A DNA stretch of 64,000 nucleotides from NCBI RefSeq assembly GCF_036865545.1, contig NZ_CP142208.1, positions 3,348,001 through 3,412,000 of the forward strand, written 5' to 3'. Source of the DNA: Erwinia sp. E_sp_B01_1 (lineage in GTDB: Bacteria > Pseudomonadota > Gammaproteobacteria > Enterobacterales > Enterobacteriaceae). The notes below the pieces were generated by a model. It saw nothing but the letters and a program-made list of their open reading frames with translations. It was not told the DNA's origin and did not search any database. The position numbers and the translations under genes were made by a program. Below are positions 40,311 to 50,856 of the stretch, piece by piece. Position 1 is the stretch's first letter. Each line of letters opens with the position of its first letter.

Positions 40311-40327
40311 AACAAGTCCGATCAGCG
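40311..40327. promoter_or_regulatory. FadR-binding site (activator of fabB)
   Basis: Read on the minus strand, CGCTGATCGGACTTGTT matches 13 of 15 defined positions of AACTGGTCNGACCNGTT. It adjoins the FabR-like site. FadR activates fabB in E. coli from just upstream of the promoter. Confidence 0.68.
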
Positions 40328-40402
40328 CTTAACTTTTGTAAATTTGCGTGGGCCAGCTCACACCGTTACAATCGCGTCATCCCTGATAACTGAGCTTTTA
40401 CC

Positions 40403-42547
40403 TTGAAAACGACCCCGATCGAGCATGCCGAACTAAGCTGGAATGAACAGGGTACACCTGTATCCCGAGCTTTTGGCGACGTCTATTTTTCAAACGAGAA
40501 TGGGCTGGAAGAAACCCGCCATGTGTTCCTGGGCGGCAATCAACTGCCCGATCGTTTTGCTCACCATCCGCGCGATTTATTTATCGTCGCCGAGACGGGA
40601 TTTGGCACCGGGCTGAATTTTTTAACCCTGTGGCAGACGTTTGATCGTTTTCGTGAAACACACCCCGAAGCTAAGTTACAGCGTTTACACTTTATCAGCT
40701 GTGAGAAATATCCTTTAAATGTCACGGATTTAGCCAGCGCCCAGGCCCACTGGCCTGAACTGGCGGATTATGCAGCGGCGTTACAGGCGCAGTGGCCGGT
40801 TGCCCTGCCCGGCTGTCACAGGGTATTGCTCGACGGGGGTCGTATTACGCTCGACCTGTGGTTTGGCGATATTAATCAGCTGATCCACACTTTTGATGAC
40901 ACTCTGCGCCACCAGGTGGATGCCTGGTTCCTGGATGGTTTCGCCCCTTCAAAAAATCCCGACATGTGGACGCCGGAACTTTTCGCCTGTATGGCAAAGC
41001 TCGCCCGTAAAGGTTGCACCTTTGCAACCTTCACCGCTGCCGGTTTTGTTCGTCGTGGGCTAAAAGAAGCGGGCTTTACCGTGATCCGTAGTAAAGGCTT
41101 TGGTCCTAAGCGCGAGATGCTGTGCGGCTCGCTGGACGACGAGATCAACAACCCGGCACATATGCCCTGGTATTCCCGTCCCGCAGCTCAGGGTGAGGAT
41201 ATTGCCCTGATTGGCGGAGGCATTGCCAGCGCCCTTCTGGCGCTGGCATTACTGCGTCGCGGCAAAAAAGTGACCTTATATTGTGCGGATGCTCAGCCTG
41301 CGCAAGGCGCTTCGGGCAACCGCCAGGGCGCGCTCTATCCGCTGATTAATCAGCACGATCCGGCGCTGGCGCGTTTTTTCCCCAGCGCATTTACCTTTGC
41401 CCGCCGGCTTTATGACAGCCTGACCGTGAAATTTGACCATGACTGGTGCGGCGTGACCCAGCTGGGCTGGGATGAGAAAAGCAGCGAAAAAATTGGCCGC
41501 CTGCTGGCGATGGGCCTGCCGGAAGCGATAGCCCGTGAAGTGTCGACGGCGGAAGCAGAAGCCCTGTGTGGGGTTGAAACGGGCTGTGGCGGTATAACCT
41601 ATCCGCTGGGCGGCTGGCTCTCTCCGGGCCAGTTGACCCCTGCGCTGTTTGAACTGGCCTGTCAGCAGGGGCTGGAGATCCACTGGTCGCACAAATTGAC
41701 TGCGTTTGAGCCCGCTGATGTTCCTCTACAGGTTCAGACTGAAGGGGAATCAGAAGCAACATTGCCTTCAGGCGATCTGCCTGAAGGGGAATCAGAGTCA
41801 ATGTTGCCTTCAGGCGACCTGCCTGAAGAGGCGCGGGGAACGTCACCCAACGTTGAGTTGAATCATCGCTGGCAATTGCTGTTCGAGGGGCAGCCCAGCC
41901 GTGAACATGCCAATGTTGTGCTGGCCACCGGCCATACGCTGGCCTCGTTTGCGCAGAGTGAAAAACTGCCGGCCTATGCGGTCGGCGGTCAGGTCAGCCA
42001 TATTCCTACAGCGCCAGCGCTGGGACAGCTTAAGCAGGTGCTGTGCTATGACGGTTACCTGACGCCGGTCAATCCCCACAATCTGCATCACTGTATCGGC
42101 GCCAGCTATCACCGTGCTGACAGCTCTGCGGCTTACCGCGAAGAGGATCAGCAGGAGAACCGTGAGCGGCTGATACGCTGCCTGCCGGATGCAGACTGGG
42201 CGAAAGAGGTGGATGTCAGCGCCGGGGATGCCCGCTGTGGCGTTCGTTGTGCTTCCCGCGATCATTTGCCGATGTTTGGCCCGCTGCCGGATTATCAGCA
42301 AACGCTGGAACAGTATGCCAGCCTCTCACAGGAAAAAGAGGGCGCGCAGCCTGCCCCGGTGCACAGAGGCGTGTTTGTGCTGGGTGCTCTGGGTTCAAGG
42401 GGATTATGCAGTGGCCCGCTGGCAGCAGAAGTGCTGGCGGCAGAACTGTGTGGCGAACCGATCCCGCTTGATGCTGATACGCTGGGCGCGATGCATCCAA
42501 ATCGTTACTGGGTCAGAAAGTTACTCAAGGGAAAAGCGGTGAAATAA
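40403..42547 (+). CDS. mnmC: Bifunctional tRNA-modification enzyme MnmC
   Basis: MnmC converts cmnm5(s2)U34 to mnm5(s2)U34 in tRNA. The N-terminal methyltransferase domain has [12 protein letters not shown] and the FAD-dependent C-terminal oxidoreductase starts [17 protein letters not shown] (about residue 270). The start codon is TTG at 40403, aligning exactly with the E. coli N-terminus. At 714 residues it is about 45 longer than E. coli. The excess is an insert near residues 445-485 made of two 14-residue repeats (EGESE..LPSGDLP) encoded by a palindromic 42-bp tandem repeat. The insert is in frame and lies in a surface-linker region, so activity may be preserved. Confidence 0.94.
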   Translation: MKTTPIEHAELSWNEQGTPVSRAFGDVYFSNENGLEETRHVFLGGNQLPDRFAHHPRDLFIVAETGFGTGLNFLTLWQTFDRFRETHPEAKLQRLHFISCEKYPLNVTDLASAQAHWPELADYAAALQAQWPVALPGCHRVLLDGGRITLDLWFGDINQLIHTFDDTLRHQVDAWFLDGFAPSKNPDMWTPELFACMAKLARKGCTFATFTAAGFVRRGLKEAGFTVIRSKGFGPKREMLCGSLDDEINNPAHMPWYSRPAAQGEDIALIGGGIASALLALALLRRGKKVTLYCADAQPAQGASGNRQGALYPLINQHDPALARFFPSAFTFARRLYDSLTVKFDHDWCGVTQLGWDEKSSEKIGRLLAMGLPEAIAREVSTAEAEALCGVETGCGGITYPLGGWLSPGQLTPALFELACQQGLEIHWSHKLTAFEPADVPLQVQTEGESEATLPSGDLPEGESESMLPSGDLPEEARGTSPNVELNHRWQLLFEGQPSREHANVVLATGHTLASFAQSEKLPAYAVGGQVSHIPTAPALGQLKQVLCYDGYLTPVNPHNLHHCIGASYHRADSSAAYREEDQQENRERLIRCLPDADWAKEVDVSAGDARCGVRCASRDHLPMFGPLPDYQQTLEQYASLSQEKEGAQPAPVHRGVFVLGALGSRGLCSGPLAAEVLAAELCGEPIPLDADTLGAMHPNRYWVRKLLKGKAVK
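41739..41828 (+). repeat. 42-bp tandem palindromic repeat inside mnmC
   Basis: Two copies of a 42-bp unit (41739-41780 and 41781-41822) plus 6 bp of a third lie in frame within mnmC. Each unit ends in a hairpin: CCTTCAGGC-GATCT-GCCTGAAGG at 41765-41787, and CCTTCAGGC-GACCT-GCCTGAAG at 41807-41828. The units differ at a few bases. It resembles a mobile REP-like or selfish palindromic element that has inserted in coding sequence without breaking the frame. Confidence 0.85.
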
Positions 42548-42562
42548 GCCGGTGAAATAAAG

Positions 42563-42590
42563 CCAGGCGACACGATGGCCGCCTGGTTTT
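42563..42590 (+). terminator. Terminator of mnmC
   Basis: CCAGGCG/CGCCTGG stem (42563-42586) followed by TTTT, 16 nt past the mnmC stop and touching the convergent yfcL stop. Confidence 0.62.
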
Positions 42591-42871
42591 CAGGCTGACT
42601 GACGGGCCTGCAGGAACAGGTTGTCCCACATACCGATTACCAGCGCCTGGTCACGCGGTGAGAGTTCACCCGCCTGAATGGCATTTTGCAGGCTTTTCTG
42701 CACCTGAATCTGCAAAGCTTCTGCCGTGTGTTCGCCCGTCAGCTCGATTTCCGCCACGGCCAGCGTCAGGTGCCCACGCAGATAACCACTGGCAAACAGC
42801 TCGTCGTCACTGGCGCTTTCCACCATGTCGTCGATCAGGGCCAGGATACGCGCCTCAAATTCATCGATCAT
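42590..42871 (-). CDS. yfcL: YfcL family protein
   Basis: A 93-residue small cytosolic protein, nearly the same as E. coli YfcL ([34 protein letters not shown], read in two parts, and [12 protein letters not shown]). It is mostly helical and acidic. The function is not known to me. It follows epmC closely (30 nt) on the minus strand and is convergent with mnmC. Confidence 0.93.
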   Translation of the reverse strand: MIDEFEARILALIDDMVESASDDELFASGYLRGHLTLAVAEIELTGEHTAEALQIQVQKSLQNAIQAGELSPRDQALVIGMWDNLFLQARQSA

Positions 42872-42901
42872 ACAATTCCTTATCCGTTCCTTCCCCGTCC
42901 G

Positions 42902-43447
42902 TCACAGATCTTCCGGCCAGGGAAACTGTGCCGCCGTCAGCGGGGGCGTTGAGTAATACGAGCAGAGTTCAGCAATAAAACGGGCTGGACGGGCAGCAAG
43001 GCCCTGTTCCAGATGCGTCATTACCTGAGCATGGACTTTACGCTGAAACGCGATGCGATCCGGCTCACAATCCCCGTTGAGATTGTCACAACTTACATTG
43101 AAGGGAAACCCCGCCGCAACACAAAACATCCACTCCAGCGATTGCGGTTTCACTTCCACCGCTTCGAACTGGTTTTGCGTCATGGCATCGCGCCCGTCCG
43201 GGCAATACCAGTAGCCAAAATCGACCTGCTTACGCCGCTCTGCTCCGGCAATACACCAGTGCGAAATTTCATGCAGCGCGCTGGCGTAATAACCGTGGGC
43301 AAACACCACGCGGTGGTAATCCACTTCTTCATCGGCAGGAAGATAGATGGGTTCGTCATCGCCTTTAATCAGGCGTGTCTGAAAATCATTAAAAAAGCAG
43401 CGATCGAAGATGTCGATCAGCTGGGGATAGTGGTGGGTCGCGTTCAT
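42902..43447 (-). CDS. epmC: Elongation factor P hydroxylase EpmC
   Basis: EpmC (YfcM) hydroxylates the lysyl-modified lysine of elongation factor P after EpmB and EpmA act. The 181-residue enzyme has the HE..H-like metal region FAHGYYASALHEISHWCIAG, then DFGYWYCPDGRDA and VAAGFPFNVSCDN, as in E. coli (182). The ATG at 43447 (MNATHHYPQLIDIF) is chosen; the frame is open upstream but that part is antisense shadow of yfcA. Confidence 0.94.
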   Translation of the reverse strand: MNATHHYPQLIDIFDRCFFNDFQTRLIKGDDEPIYLPADEEVDYHRVVFAHGYYASALHEISHWCIAGAERRKQVDFGYWYCPDGRDAMTQNQFEAVEVKPQSLEWMFCVAAGFPFNVSCDNLNGDCEPDRIAFQRKVHAQVMTHLEQGLAARPARFIAELCSYYSTPPLTAAQFPWPEDL

Positions 43448-43527
43448 TTTACTTATCTTCTGAGAGTTCTGACTCGTTTTACCTGCCTGCACCAGAGAAA
43501 TTGGGCAGATCCTTCTGCCAGCCACCG

Positions 43528-44331
43528 TCAGCCAAAGAGATGGCGACACCAGGCGGCAATTGCCGCACCGTGGCTGTCGTACAGCAGTTTGGCACTCATT
43601 ACCGCTGAGACGATGACCACCATCGGGCGGATCAGCGTCTGGCCACGGCTCAGGACCATGCGTGCGCCCATCCGCGCGCCGCAAATTGCGCCTACCAGCA
43701 TCACCAGACCGGTTCCCCACACCACTTTGCCGCCGAACATAAAGAACAGCAGGCCGCCAAAATTGGACGTGAAGTTCAGCACTTTGGCGTGCGCGGTGGA
43801 TTTCGCCAGATTAAAGCCGCACAGGGTGACAAAGGCCAGCGCATAAAAAGAGCCGGCACCGGGGCCAAAGAAGCCGTCATAAAATCCGACGCAGCCCCCG
43901 GCCACCAGCGCAAAAGGCAGACCGTGAAGCCGGCGCTGACGATCTTCTTCGCCGATTTTCGGCATCAGCAGAAAATAGAGCCCGATAGTAATCAGCAGCA
44001 GCGGCAGAACCTGGCGCAGGATCTCAGCCTGAATATGCTGGATCAGAATCGCCCCGGTCACCGCACCGATAAAGGTCATGGCAATGTTGAGCTTCTGCTC
44101 AGCAAGATTGACCGCTTTTCGGCGGACAAAATAGAGGCTGGCGGAAAAGGATCCGCCTACCGACTGCAATTTGTTGGTGGCAATAGCCTGAGCCGGAGAG
44201 AGGCCAACAGACATCAGCGCAGGAACCGTTAACAATCCCCCACCGCCCGCAATCGAATCGATAAAACCTGCCAGCATGGCAACAAAAAACAGCAGCCCAA
44301 CCAGCAGCGGGCTGATTACAAACCAATCCAT
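43528..44331 (-). CDS. yfcA: TauE/SafE-family membrane transporter YfcA
   Basis: A 267-residue inner-membrane protein with about eight helices. It has the family signature AGFIDSIAGGGGLLTVPALM near the N-terminus and its repeat GGCVGFYDGFFGPGAGSFYAL in the second half. Family members export or import sulfonates or sulfite-like anions; the substrate of YfcA is unknown. Between epmC and mepA as in E. coli. Confidence 0.94.
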   Translation of the reverse strand: MDWFVISPLLVGLLFFVAMLAGFIDSIAGGGGLLTVPALMSVGLSPAQAIATNKLQSVGGSFSASLYFVRRKAVNLAEQKLNIAMTFIGAVTGAILIQHIQAEILRQVLPLLLITIGLYFLLMPKIGEEDRQRRLHGLPFALVAGGCVGFYDGFFGPGAGSFYALAFVTLCGFNLAKSTAHAKVLNFTSNFGGLLFFMFGGKVVWGTGLVMLVGAICGARMGARMVLSRGQTLIRPMVVIVSAVMSAKLLYDSHGAAIAAWCRHLFG

Positions 44332-44340
44332 CTTTGATCC

Positions 44341-45165
44341 CTAGAGCAAATGTTTATCCAGCAGTGCCTGACAGGAAGGCGGTAACGGTGGTGGCTCACG
44401 CTTCACTGGCGCGCCCGTGCCTGGTTTTGCAGGCAGGAACCAGCTTTCCAGCTCAGCACCACAGCCATCACCGGCCGGAGGCGCAGGCTGGTCCTGACAC
44501 TCCATGCTGCCTGTAGGGCAACGCAGACGCACGTGCATATGGGCGCGATGACCAAACCAGGGCCGGACTTTACGCAGCCAGTCACGATCCACACCCGCAT
44601 CAGCACAAAGCTGCTTTTTAATTGCAGGATTGACGAAGATACGCGTGACGTCGTTGTCTTTCGCCGCCAACTTAATCAGGCTGTCAATCTCAGGCTGCCA
44701 GTGGCGTGCCACCACATTTTTTCCATTCGCCGCGACTAAATCCAGCGGCTGTGGCTTCAACAACATTTGGGACGTCCAGCGCGTGGCAGGGAGCTGAAGC
44801 CAGATATCCACATCCAGGCCGGACTGATGACTGGCGTGACCGCTACTGAAACGCCCGCCCGCAGCCATGCCCATATCGCCAATCAGCACTTCGCCAAGCT
44901 GCAGGTTATGAACCTGGGTACTCAGGCGCTGAATAAACAGAATTAAATCCGGATGGCCGTAATAACGACGCTGATCCTGTCGCATCACCTGATACTCAGG
45001 CGCCTCAAGCGGCAGTGCCTGTGCGCCCACAATACAGCCATTGGCAAACTGCCCGATAGACTGGGGTGCACCGCTTATCGGCTGGCGAATGGACTGCCAG
45101 GGCGTTACGGCGAAACTGGACGCGCTGACCAGCAGCGCGCAAAGAGCAATCAGCGTCTTTTTCAT
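44341..45165 (-). CDS. mepA: Penicillin-insensitive murein endopeptidase MepA
   Basis: MepA is a periplasmic LAS-type metallopeptidase that cleaves D-Ala-mDAP cross-links in peptidoglycan. The 274-residue protein has a signal peptide ([19 protein letters not shown]), the zinc ligands in [17 protein letters not shown], and the last histidine in [14 protein letters not shown]. Cysteines at positions consistent with E. coli disulfides are present. The ATG at 45165 lies 4 nt after the aroC stop, so the two are cotranscribed. Confidence 0.95.
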   Translation of the reverse strand: MKKTLIALCALLVSASSFAVTPWQSIRQPISGAPQSIGQFANGCIVGAQALPLEAPEYQVMRQDQRRYYGHPDLILFIQRLSTQVHNLQLGEVLIGDMGMAAGGRFSSGHASHQSGLDVDIWLQLPATRWTSQMLLKPQPLDLVAANGKNVVARHWQPEIDSLIKLAAKDNDVTRIFVNPAIKKQLCADAGVDRDWLRKVRPWFGHRAHMHVRLRCPTGSMECQDQPAPPAGDGCGAELESWFLPAKPGTGAPVKREPPPLPPSCQALLDKHLL

Positions 45166-45169
45166 CGGG

Positions 45170-46255
45170 TTACCAGCGGGGGATATCCGTATGGACATCA
45201 GCGTTCTGAGCGCGCTGACGCAGTAAATGATCCATCAGGACGATCGCCATCATCGCTTCGGCGATCGGCACTGCGCGGATCCCTACGCAGGGATCGTGAC
45301 GGCCTTTGGTGATCATCTCCACTTCTTCACCAAAGCGGTTAATGGTTTTACCCGGTACGGTAATGCTTGAGGTCGGTTTCATCGCCAGGTTAGCCAGAAT
45401 CGGCTGCCCGCTGCTGATACCACCGAGAATACCGCCCGCATGGTTGCTCTGGAAACCCCCGGCACGGATCTCATCCCGGTGCTCGCTGCCACGCTGGCTG
45501 ACAACCGCGAAACCATCCCCAATCTCCACGCCTTTCACCGCGTTGATGCTCATCAGCGCGTGGGCCAGATCGGCATCCAGACGATCGAACACCGGCTCAC
45601 CCAGACCGACCGGCACGTTTTCAGCCATGACTGAAACCTTCGCACCAATCGAGTCTCCCTCTTTTTTCAGAGCGCGCATCAGTTCATCCAGCGCCTCGAT
45701 TTTATCGGGATCCGGACAGAAGAACGGATTTTGTTCTACCTGATCCCAGTCTTTCAGCTCGCAGGCAACATCACCAATCTGCGCCAGATAGCCACGCACT
45801 TTAATGCCGTACTTCAGGGCGAGATACTTTTTAGCAATCGCTCCGGCAGCCACGCGCATCGCGGTTTCACGGGCGGAAGAGCGCCCGCCACCACGATAGT
45901 CCCGCAGGCCATATTTCTGCTCATAGGTGTAGTCAGCGTGACCAGGACGAAACACGTCTTTGATAGCGCTGTAATCCTGCGAACGCTGGTCAGTATTTTC
46001 AATCAGCAGGCCGATACTGGTACCGGTGGTCACCCCTTCAAAAACACCTGAGAGGATTTTTACCCGATCCGGTTCGCGACGCTGCGTCGTATAGCGGGAA
46101 GTCCCCGGACGACGACGATCCAGATCGTGCTGCAAATCGACCTCCGTCAGCGGGATCCCCGGAGGCACGCCGTCAACAATACAGCCGAGCGCCAGTCCGT
46201 GAGACTCACCGAAAGTGGTGACGCGAAAGAGTTGTCCAATAGTGTTACCAGCCAT
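45170..46255 (-). CDS. aroC: Chorismate synthase AroC
   Basis: AroC converts 5-enolpyruvylshikimate 3-phosphate to chorismate, the branch-point of aromatic synthesis, with reduced FMN. The 361-residue enzyme matches E. coli AroC throughout: [58 protein letters not shown] and [18 protein letters not shown], which are the three PROSITE-type signatures. It lies 20 nt after prmB. Confidence 0.97.
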   Translation of the reverse strand: MAGNTIGQLFRVTTFGESHGLALGCIVDGVPPGIPLTEVDLQHDLDRRRPGTSRYTTQRREPDRVKILSGVFEGVTTGTSIGLLIENTDQRSQDYSAIKDVFRPGHADYTYEQKYGLRDYRGGGRSSARETAMRVAAGAIAKKYLALKYGIKVRGYLAQIGDVACELKDWDQVEQNPFFCPDPDKIEALDELMRALKKEGDSIGAKVSVMAENVPVGLGEPVFDRLDADLAHALMSINAVKGVEIGDGFAVVSQRGSEHRDEIRAGGFQSNHAGGILGGISSGQPILANLAMKPTSSITVPGKTINRFGEEVEMITKGRHDPCVGIRAVPIAEAMMAIVLMDHLLRQRAQNADVHTDIPRW

Positions 46256-46275
46256 GATGCCCTCTTTATTCTTCT

Positions 46276-47208
46276 TTAATCTTTGAAAATACCAAAGTGG
46301 TGCTGTGCATCAACAATCTGCTGACGGGTAAGCATGAAGACGCCGTCGCCGCCGTTGGCAAATTCCAGCCAGGTGAACGGCACGTCAGGGTACTGCTCGA
46401 TCATATGCACCATGCTGTTGCCCACTTCACAAATCAGTACGCCCTGCTCGCTCAGATAATCCGGCGCATTGGCCAGAATGCGACGCGCCAGCTTCAGCCC
46501 ATCACGGCCCGCGGCCAGGCCAAGCTCCGGCTCATGCTGGTATTCGTTCGGCAGATCGTCCATATCCTCTTCATCCACATAAGGGGGATTGGTGACAATC
46601 AGGTCGTAAGGGGTTTTTGGCAGCTCGCGGAACAGATCGGCGCGAATAGGCGTGACGTTATGCACCAGACCGTGGGCCTCAATGTTTTGCTCAGCAACCG
46701 CCAGTGCATCAAACGAGATATCCACCGCGTCCACTTCCGCATCCGGGAAGGCATAGGCGCAGGCAACAGCGATACATCCGCTGCCGGTACACATATCCAG
46801 AATGTACTTTGGCTCGTGGGGGATCAGGGCTTCAAAACGATCGTTAATCAGTTCACCAATGGGGGAACGGGGCACCAGCACGCGCTCATCAACGTAAAAC
46901 TCATGACCACAGAACCAGGCTTTATTGGTCAGGTAAGCGACCGGGATACGTTCGTTGATGCGGCGAATGACTCGCTCGACAATACGGTGACGTTCGCTGG
47001 AAGTCAGGCGCGCACTGCGCATATCTTCAGGAATATCCAGCGGCAGCCAGAGGGTGGGCAACACCAGCTGAACAGCTTCGTCCCAGGGATTGTCGGTGCC
47101 GTGTCCATACCATAGCTCAGCGGCGGAAAAGCGGCTGACCGACCAGCGGATCATATCCTGAATGGTATGCAACTCACTGACTGCTTCATCAACGAAAATT
47201 TTGTCCAA
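46276..47208 (-). CDS. prmB: 50S ribosomal protein L3 glutamine methyltransferase PrmB
   Basis: PrmB methylates a glutamine of ribosomal protein L3. The 310-residue enzyme (same length as E. coli) has the SAM motif [18 protein letters not shown] and the catalytic NPPY in [13 protein letters not shown]. The start is TTG at 47208 (translated [10 protein letters not shown]), set by a near-ideal GGAGGG 5 nt upstream and by family length; the frame stays open upstream without homology. It leads the prmB-aroC-mepA run and is divergent from smrB. Confidence 0.95.
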   Translation of the reverse strand: MDKIFVDEAVSELHTIQDMIRWSVSRFSAAELWYGHGTDNPWDEAVQLVLPTLWLPLDIPEDMRSARLTSSERHRIVERVIRRINERIPVAYLTNKAWFCGHEFYVDERVLVPRSPIGELINDRFEALIPHEPKYILDMCTGSGCIAVACAYAFPDAEVDAVDISFDALAVAEQNIEAHGLVHNVTPIRADLFRELPKTPYDLIVTNPPYVDEEDMDDLPNEYQHEPELGLAAGRDGLKLARRILANAPDYLSEQGVLICEVGNSMVHMIEQYPDVPFTWLEFANGGDGVFMLTRQQIVDAQHHFGIFKD

Positions 47209-47393
47209 TGTGCCCTCCACAGGCCTTACTAAAACTCGGCAGCTAGTTTGCCATGAAGCTGGCGATAATTCAGCGCGGCGGGGTGAAAAAGCTGACATTT
47301 GTTTTTTGAGTGCACAACTCAGGGTAGACTGTGGGCAATCAAGACGACAATGCGTGGCGTTTTGCGTCATTAAAGCCCGACAATGAGAATCAG

Positions 47394-47945
47394 ATGAGTA
47401 AAAAACAGCCCCTCAGCGCCGAAGATCAGGCGCTGTTTCGCGGATTGATGACCGGCACCCGGAAACTGGCACAGGACACCATCGTGCACAAACCGCCGCG
47501 TAAAAAGATCACCGAAGTGCCGCAGAAAAAGCTGATTTCTGAGCAGATGGACGCCAGCCACTATTTTTCTGATGAGTTCCAGCCGCTGCTGGCGGAAGAA
47601 GGCCCGACGCGCTATGTGCGCAGTGATGTCAGTCATTACGAGTTGAAAAAGCTGCGCCGTGGCGATTACACGCCGGACATTTTTCTCGATTTGCACGGGC
47701 TGACGCAGAAGCAGGCAAAAGAGGAGCTGGGTGCATTGATTGCAGCCTGCCGCCGTGAACATATTTTTTGCGCCAGCGTGATGCACGGGCACGGCAAGCA
47801 TGTGCTGAAACAGCAGACGCCATTATGGCTGGCACAGCATCCTGTGGTGATGGCGTTTCATCAGGCGCCCAAGCTGTTTGGCGGGGATGCCGCGCTGCTG
47901 GTGCTGATTGAGGTTGAAGAGTGGCAGCCGCCTGAACTGCCCTGA
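47394..47945 (+). CDS. smrB: Ribosome rescue endonuclease SmrB
   Basis: SmrB cleaves mRNA at collided ribosomes. The 183-residue protein has a basic N-terminal ribosome-hook region ([17 protein letters not shown]) and a C-terminal Smr domain with [14 protein letters not shown] and the HGHGKHVLK loop; DLH and HGHG are the key motifs. The ATG at 47394 gives the E. coli length; an upstream in-frame start would add 21 unrelated residues. Confidence 0.95.
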   Translation: MSKKQPLSAEDQALFRGLMTGTRKLAQDTIVHKPPRKKITEVPQKKLISEQMDASHYFSDEFQPLLAEEGPTRYVRSDVSHYELKKLRRGDYTPDIFLDLHGLTQKQAKEELGALIAACRREHIFCASVMHGHGKHVLKQQTPLWLAQHPVVMAFHQAPKLFGGDAALLVLIEVEEWQPPELP

Positions 47946-47953
47946 GATCGCGA

Positions 47954-47974
47954 AAGGCCGTTGATCACGGCCTT
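47954..47974 (+). terminator. Stem-loop after smrB
   Basis: AAGGCCGT/ACGGCCTT form an 8-bp stem with a TGATC loop, 9 nt past the smrB stop. It is followed by CCAGAATATC rather than a T-run, so it is a weak terminator at best. Confidence 0.5.
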
Positions 47975-48041
47975 CCAGAATATCCCTTTCCAGTGGGTTA
48001 CCACCTTTCCGGGCAGACGGGACAGCACTGCCCCATCAATA

Positions 48042-48524
48042 TTATATCGCTTTTTTCAACCTGGACGGGCTGACCTGCCACTCCAGCGTGCCGCTACTGT
48101 TGTCAGCATCAAATTCGATACGGGCAATGGCAGAGGTGGCAAACATCGGCGGCGCTTCCTGCGGGCAGAGTTCAGACACCAGGTAACCCACCAGAGGCAG
48201 GTGGGAAATCACCAGCACGGACTTCACCCCTTCTTTAGCCAGCACCTGCAGATAGCAGGCCACCAGCGCGGGATCGCCGCCAGGAGTCAGTTCAGGCAGC
48301 ACTTCCTGCCCTTCCGGCAGCGTCAGGCCTTCACGTACCGTTGAAAGCGTCTGTTCAGCACGCAGATACGGGCTGACTAATACACGTTCGATATCCACTT
48401 TCTGGCTGTTAAGCCAGTTCGCCATCTGGCGTGATTCATCACATCCGCAATGAGTCAGGGGTCTTACAGAATCACTAGCTGCATCTAATGCCGCATCGCC
48501 GTGACGCATAATGAAAACTTGCAT
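48042..48524 (-). CDS. sixA: Phosphohistidine phosphatase SixA
   Basis: SixA dephosphorylates phosphohistidine, acting on PTS-Ntr components (earlier linked to ArcB). The 160-residue histidine-phosphatase-fold protein has the RHG motif at its start (MQVFIMRHGDAALDA), SPYLRAEQT, and the second histidine in VISHLPLVGYL. It lies downstream of fadJ with a 171-bp gap holding its promoter. Confidence 0.95.
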   Translation of the reverse strand: MQVFIMRHGDAALDAASDSVRPLTHCGCDESRQMANWLNSQKVDIERVLVSPYLRAEQTLSTVREGLTLPEGQEVLPELTPGGDPALVACYLQVLAKEGVKSVLVISHLPLVGYLVSELCPQEAPPMFATSAIARIEFDADNSSGTLEWQVSPSRLKKAI

Positions 48525-48695
48525 AATGCACCGCTGTTGTTAAACATAAACGCCGGAAAAAAACCGCTTCCCGACTCTTCATTCAGTGAATGAACGCTGT
48601 GTTGTACCCTAATGCCTTGAGTATAGTCAACCGATTGTTTACTAAATGAGCGCTTTCCAGAACAGTGCCAGAAGGCGCGATTCTGAGGCAAAAAT

Positions 48696-50855
48696 CTAAC
48701 CCGCTGAATCCGCATGGCTATTCAATTTCACCTTGCTGTCAAAGAACTTTTCCCCGGAGCTGGCCTGCCATTGTAAAGCTTCGCAAGGCGCAAAACGTTC
48801 GCCATGCGCCTGCTTCAGTCGCTCTAATGTGTTGACCACCGTGATGGCGCCCAGGCGATCGATATAGCGGAAAGGTCCGCCTAAAAATGGCGGAAAACCT
48901 ATGCCAAATACTGCGCCAATATCGCCCTCTTTCGCCGAGCGTATCACGCCTTCATCCAGCGTTCGGGCTGCTTCATTCAACATCATCATGACGCAACGGT
49001 CCGCAATCGACTCTGCGCTCTGGTGCGCTTTTGGCGTCAGATTAAGAAGCTTGTAGAGGCTCTTATCCACGGTTTTACCGCTGAGGAAGTTTTTCCGGCC
49101 ATACTGATAAAACCCCCGGCCATTTTTGCGGCCTTTACGGTTGTCATTCAGTACTGCTTCAAATTCCTCAGGCGCTTTGAAACGTTCCCCCCAGGCTTTC
49201 TCCAGCACGGGCATAATATGTGTCCCCACATCTATGCCCACCTCATCCAGCAGTTGAATCGGCCCGACCGGAAAACCGAATTTCACCAGCGCCCGGTCGA
49301 TATGCTCAATGGGCTCGCCTTCCAGCAGGCAGCGCATCGCTTCATTTATATAGGGCGCCAGAATGCGGTTTACAAAGAATCCGGCACGGTCTGCCACCAC
49401 AATCGGTGTTTTGCCCTGCTTCTTCGCCAGTGCCACTACCGTGGCGATAGTTTCATCAGAGGTGGTCGCATGAGGGATCACTTCCACCAGGGGCATTTTG
49501 TCGACCGGACTGAAATAGTGCAGCCCGATAACGTTTTCCGGACGCAGGGCGTTAGCCGCAATATCGCCAATCGGCAGCGAGGAGGTATTTGAGGCAAAAA
49601 TAGTGGCTGATGAAGTGTTGGCTTCAACTTCGGCCACCATCTTCTGTTTCAGCACCAGATCTTCAAACACGGCCTCAATAATCACCTCACGATGATGGAA
49701 ACCCTGATAGTCGGTGCCGCCGCCAATCAGCGCCATTTGACGTTGGCGTTCAGCCGGACGCATATGACGCCGGTTAACGCTTTTACTCAGCAGATCCCAG
49801 CTGTATTTCATCGCATGGTTGATGCCATCCGGTTTGATGTCTTTGATCCGCACCGGTAGCCCGCCGCGGCTGGCCGTAACAAAGGCGATGCCACCGCCCA
49901 TCAAACCGCCCCCCAGTACACCGACGGATTTAATGTCATGAGGATCAGCATTCGCCCCCCGGTCTTTCTTCATCTCTGTGGTGGCAAAGAAAATGCTGCG
50001 CAGCGCGACAGACTGGGGCGTCATTGCCAGTTCACCAAACGCTTTTGCTTCAGCGGCATAACCGCTGCTGCTGCCCTGCTGCAGGCCGGTTCGTACAACT
50101 GAGAGAATTTTGCGGGTGGCGGGATAATTTCCCTGGGTTTTAGTCTGGGTCTGCCGGGCAGCCAGGGCAAATAACAGCGCCCGCCCGGCAGGGGCATTAA
50201 GCAGACGCTCGCGCAGCGGCAGCGTTTTGCGGGGCTTACGGCCATTCAGCGCCATTTTTACCGCCGTTTCCAGTAAAATTGTTTCCGGAACAGCTTCTTC
50301 CACCAGGCCCAGTTTCAGCGCCTGCTTCGCGCGCAGCGTTTTACCGGTCAGTATCAGATCCAGCGCGCGGGAGGCGCCAATCAGACGCGGCAAACGTTGA
50401 GTGCCACCGGACCCCGGCAGCAGGCCCAGCTGCACTTCCGGCAGCCCCAGGCGGGTTTTATCATCCAGCGTGCAGACCCGCTGATTGCAGGCTAACGCCA
50501 GCTCAAGCCCACCACCGAGGCAGGCTCCGTGAATGGCTGCCACTACCGGGACTGACAACGAGGCGATTTCGGCCATGACTTTTTGTCCCTGTAGCGCCAG
50601 GGCTTCCGCTTCCGCCGCCGTTTTGCAGGCGGCAATCATCGAAATATCCGCTCCGGCTATAAAGGAGTCCGGTTTGCCTGAAATCAACACCAGCCCGGCA
50701 AGACGCTGATGACTTCGTGCTTTGGCAATCACCTCCCGAATCTGGTCGGCAAACTCCGCCTTCAGCGTGTTCATCTTCTCGCCAGGCACATTAATAGTTA
50801 TGACGCCAACGTTATCCAGCCTCATCGCCAGGGTAAAAGCCGTGGTGTTTTCCAT
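48696..50855 (-). CDS. fadJ: Anaerobic fatty-acid oxidation complex alpha subunit FadJ
   Basis: FadJ carries enoyl-CoA hydratase and 3-hydroxyacyl-CoA dehydrogenase activities of the anaerobic beta-oxidation complex. In 719 residues it has an N-terminal crotonase domain ([55 protein letters not shown]) and an NAD-binding dehydrogenase half ([46 protein letters not shown]). It starts 1 nt after fadI, forming the fadIJ operon. Confidence 0.96.
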   Translation of the reverse strand: MENTTAFTLAMRLDNVGVITINVPGEKMNTLKAEFADQIREVIAKARSHQRLAGLVLISGKPDSFIAGADISMIAACKTAAEAEALALQGQKVMAEIASLSVPVVAAIHGACLGGGLELALACNQRVCTLDDKTRLGLPEVQLGLLPGSGGTQRLPRLIGASRALDLILTGKTLRAKQALKLGLVEEAVPETILLETAVKMALNGRKPRKTLPLRERLLNAPAGRALLFALAARQTQTKTQGNYPATRKILSVVRTGLQQGSSSGYAAEAKAFGELAMTPQSVALRSIFFATTEMKKDRGANADPHDIKSVGVLGGGLMGGGIAFVTASRGGLPVRIKDIKPDGINHAMKYSWDLLSKSVNRRHMRPAERQRQMALIGGGTDYQGFHHREVIIEAVFEDLVLKQKMVAEVEANTSSATIFASNTSSLPIGDIAANALRPENVIGLHYFSPVDKMPLVEVIPHATTSDETIATVVALAKKQGKTPIVVADRAGFFVNRILAPYINEAMRCLLEGEPIEHIDRALVKFGFPVGPIQLLDEVGIDVGTHIMPVLEKAWGERFKAPEEFEAVLNDNRKGRKNGRGFYQYGRKNFLSGKTVDKSLYKLLNLTPKAHQSAESIADRCVMMMLNEAARTLDEGVIRSAKEGDIGAVFGIGFPPFLGGPFRYIDRLGAITVVNTLERLKQAHGERFAPCEALQWQASSGEKFFDSKVKLNSHADSAG

Positions 50856-50856
50856 C

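Noticed and set aside
41276..41846. Two overlapping antisense frames of 138-151 residues in mnmC
   Set aside because: They only reflect open reading through the palindromic repeat and the FAD-domain codons.
46297..47115. 272-residue open frame opposite prmB
   Set aside because: Antisense shadow of a conserved gene with full family length.
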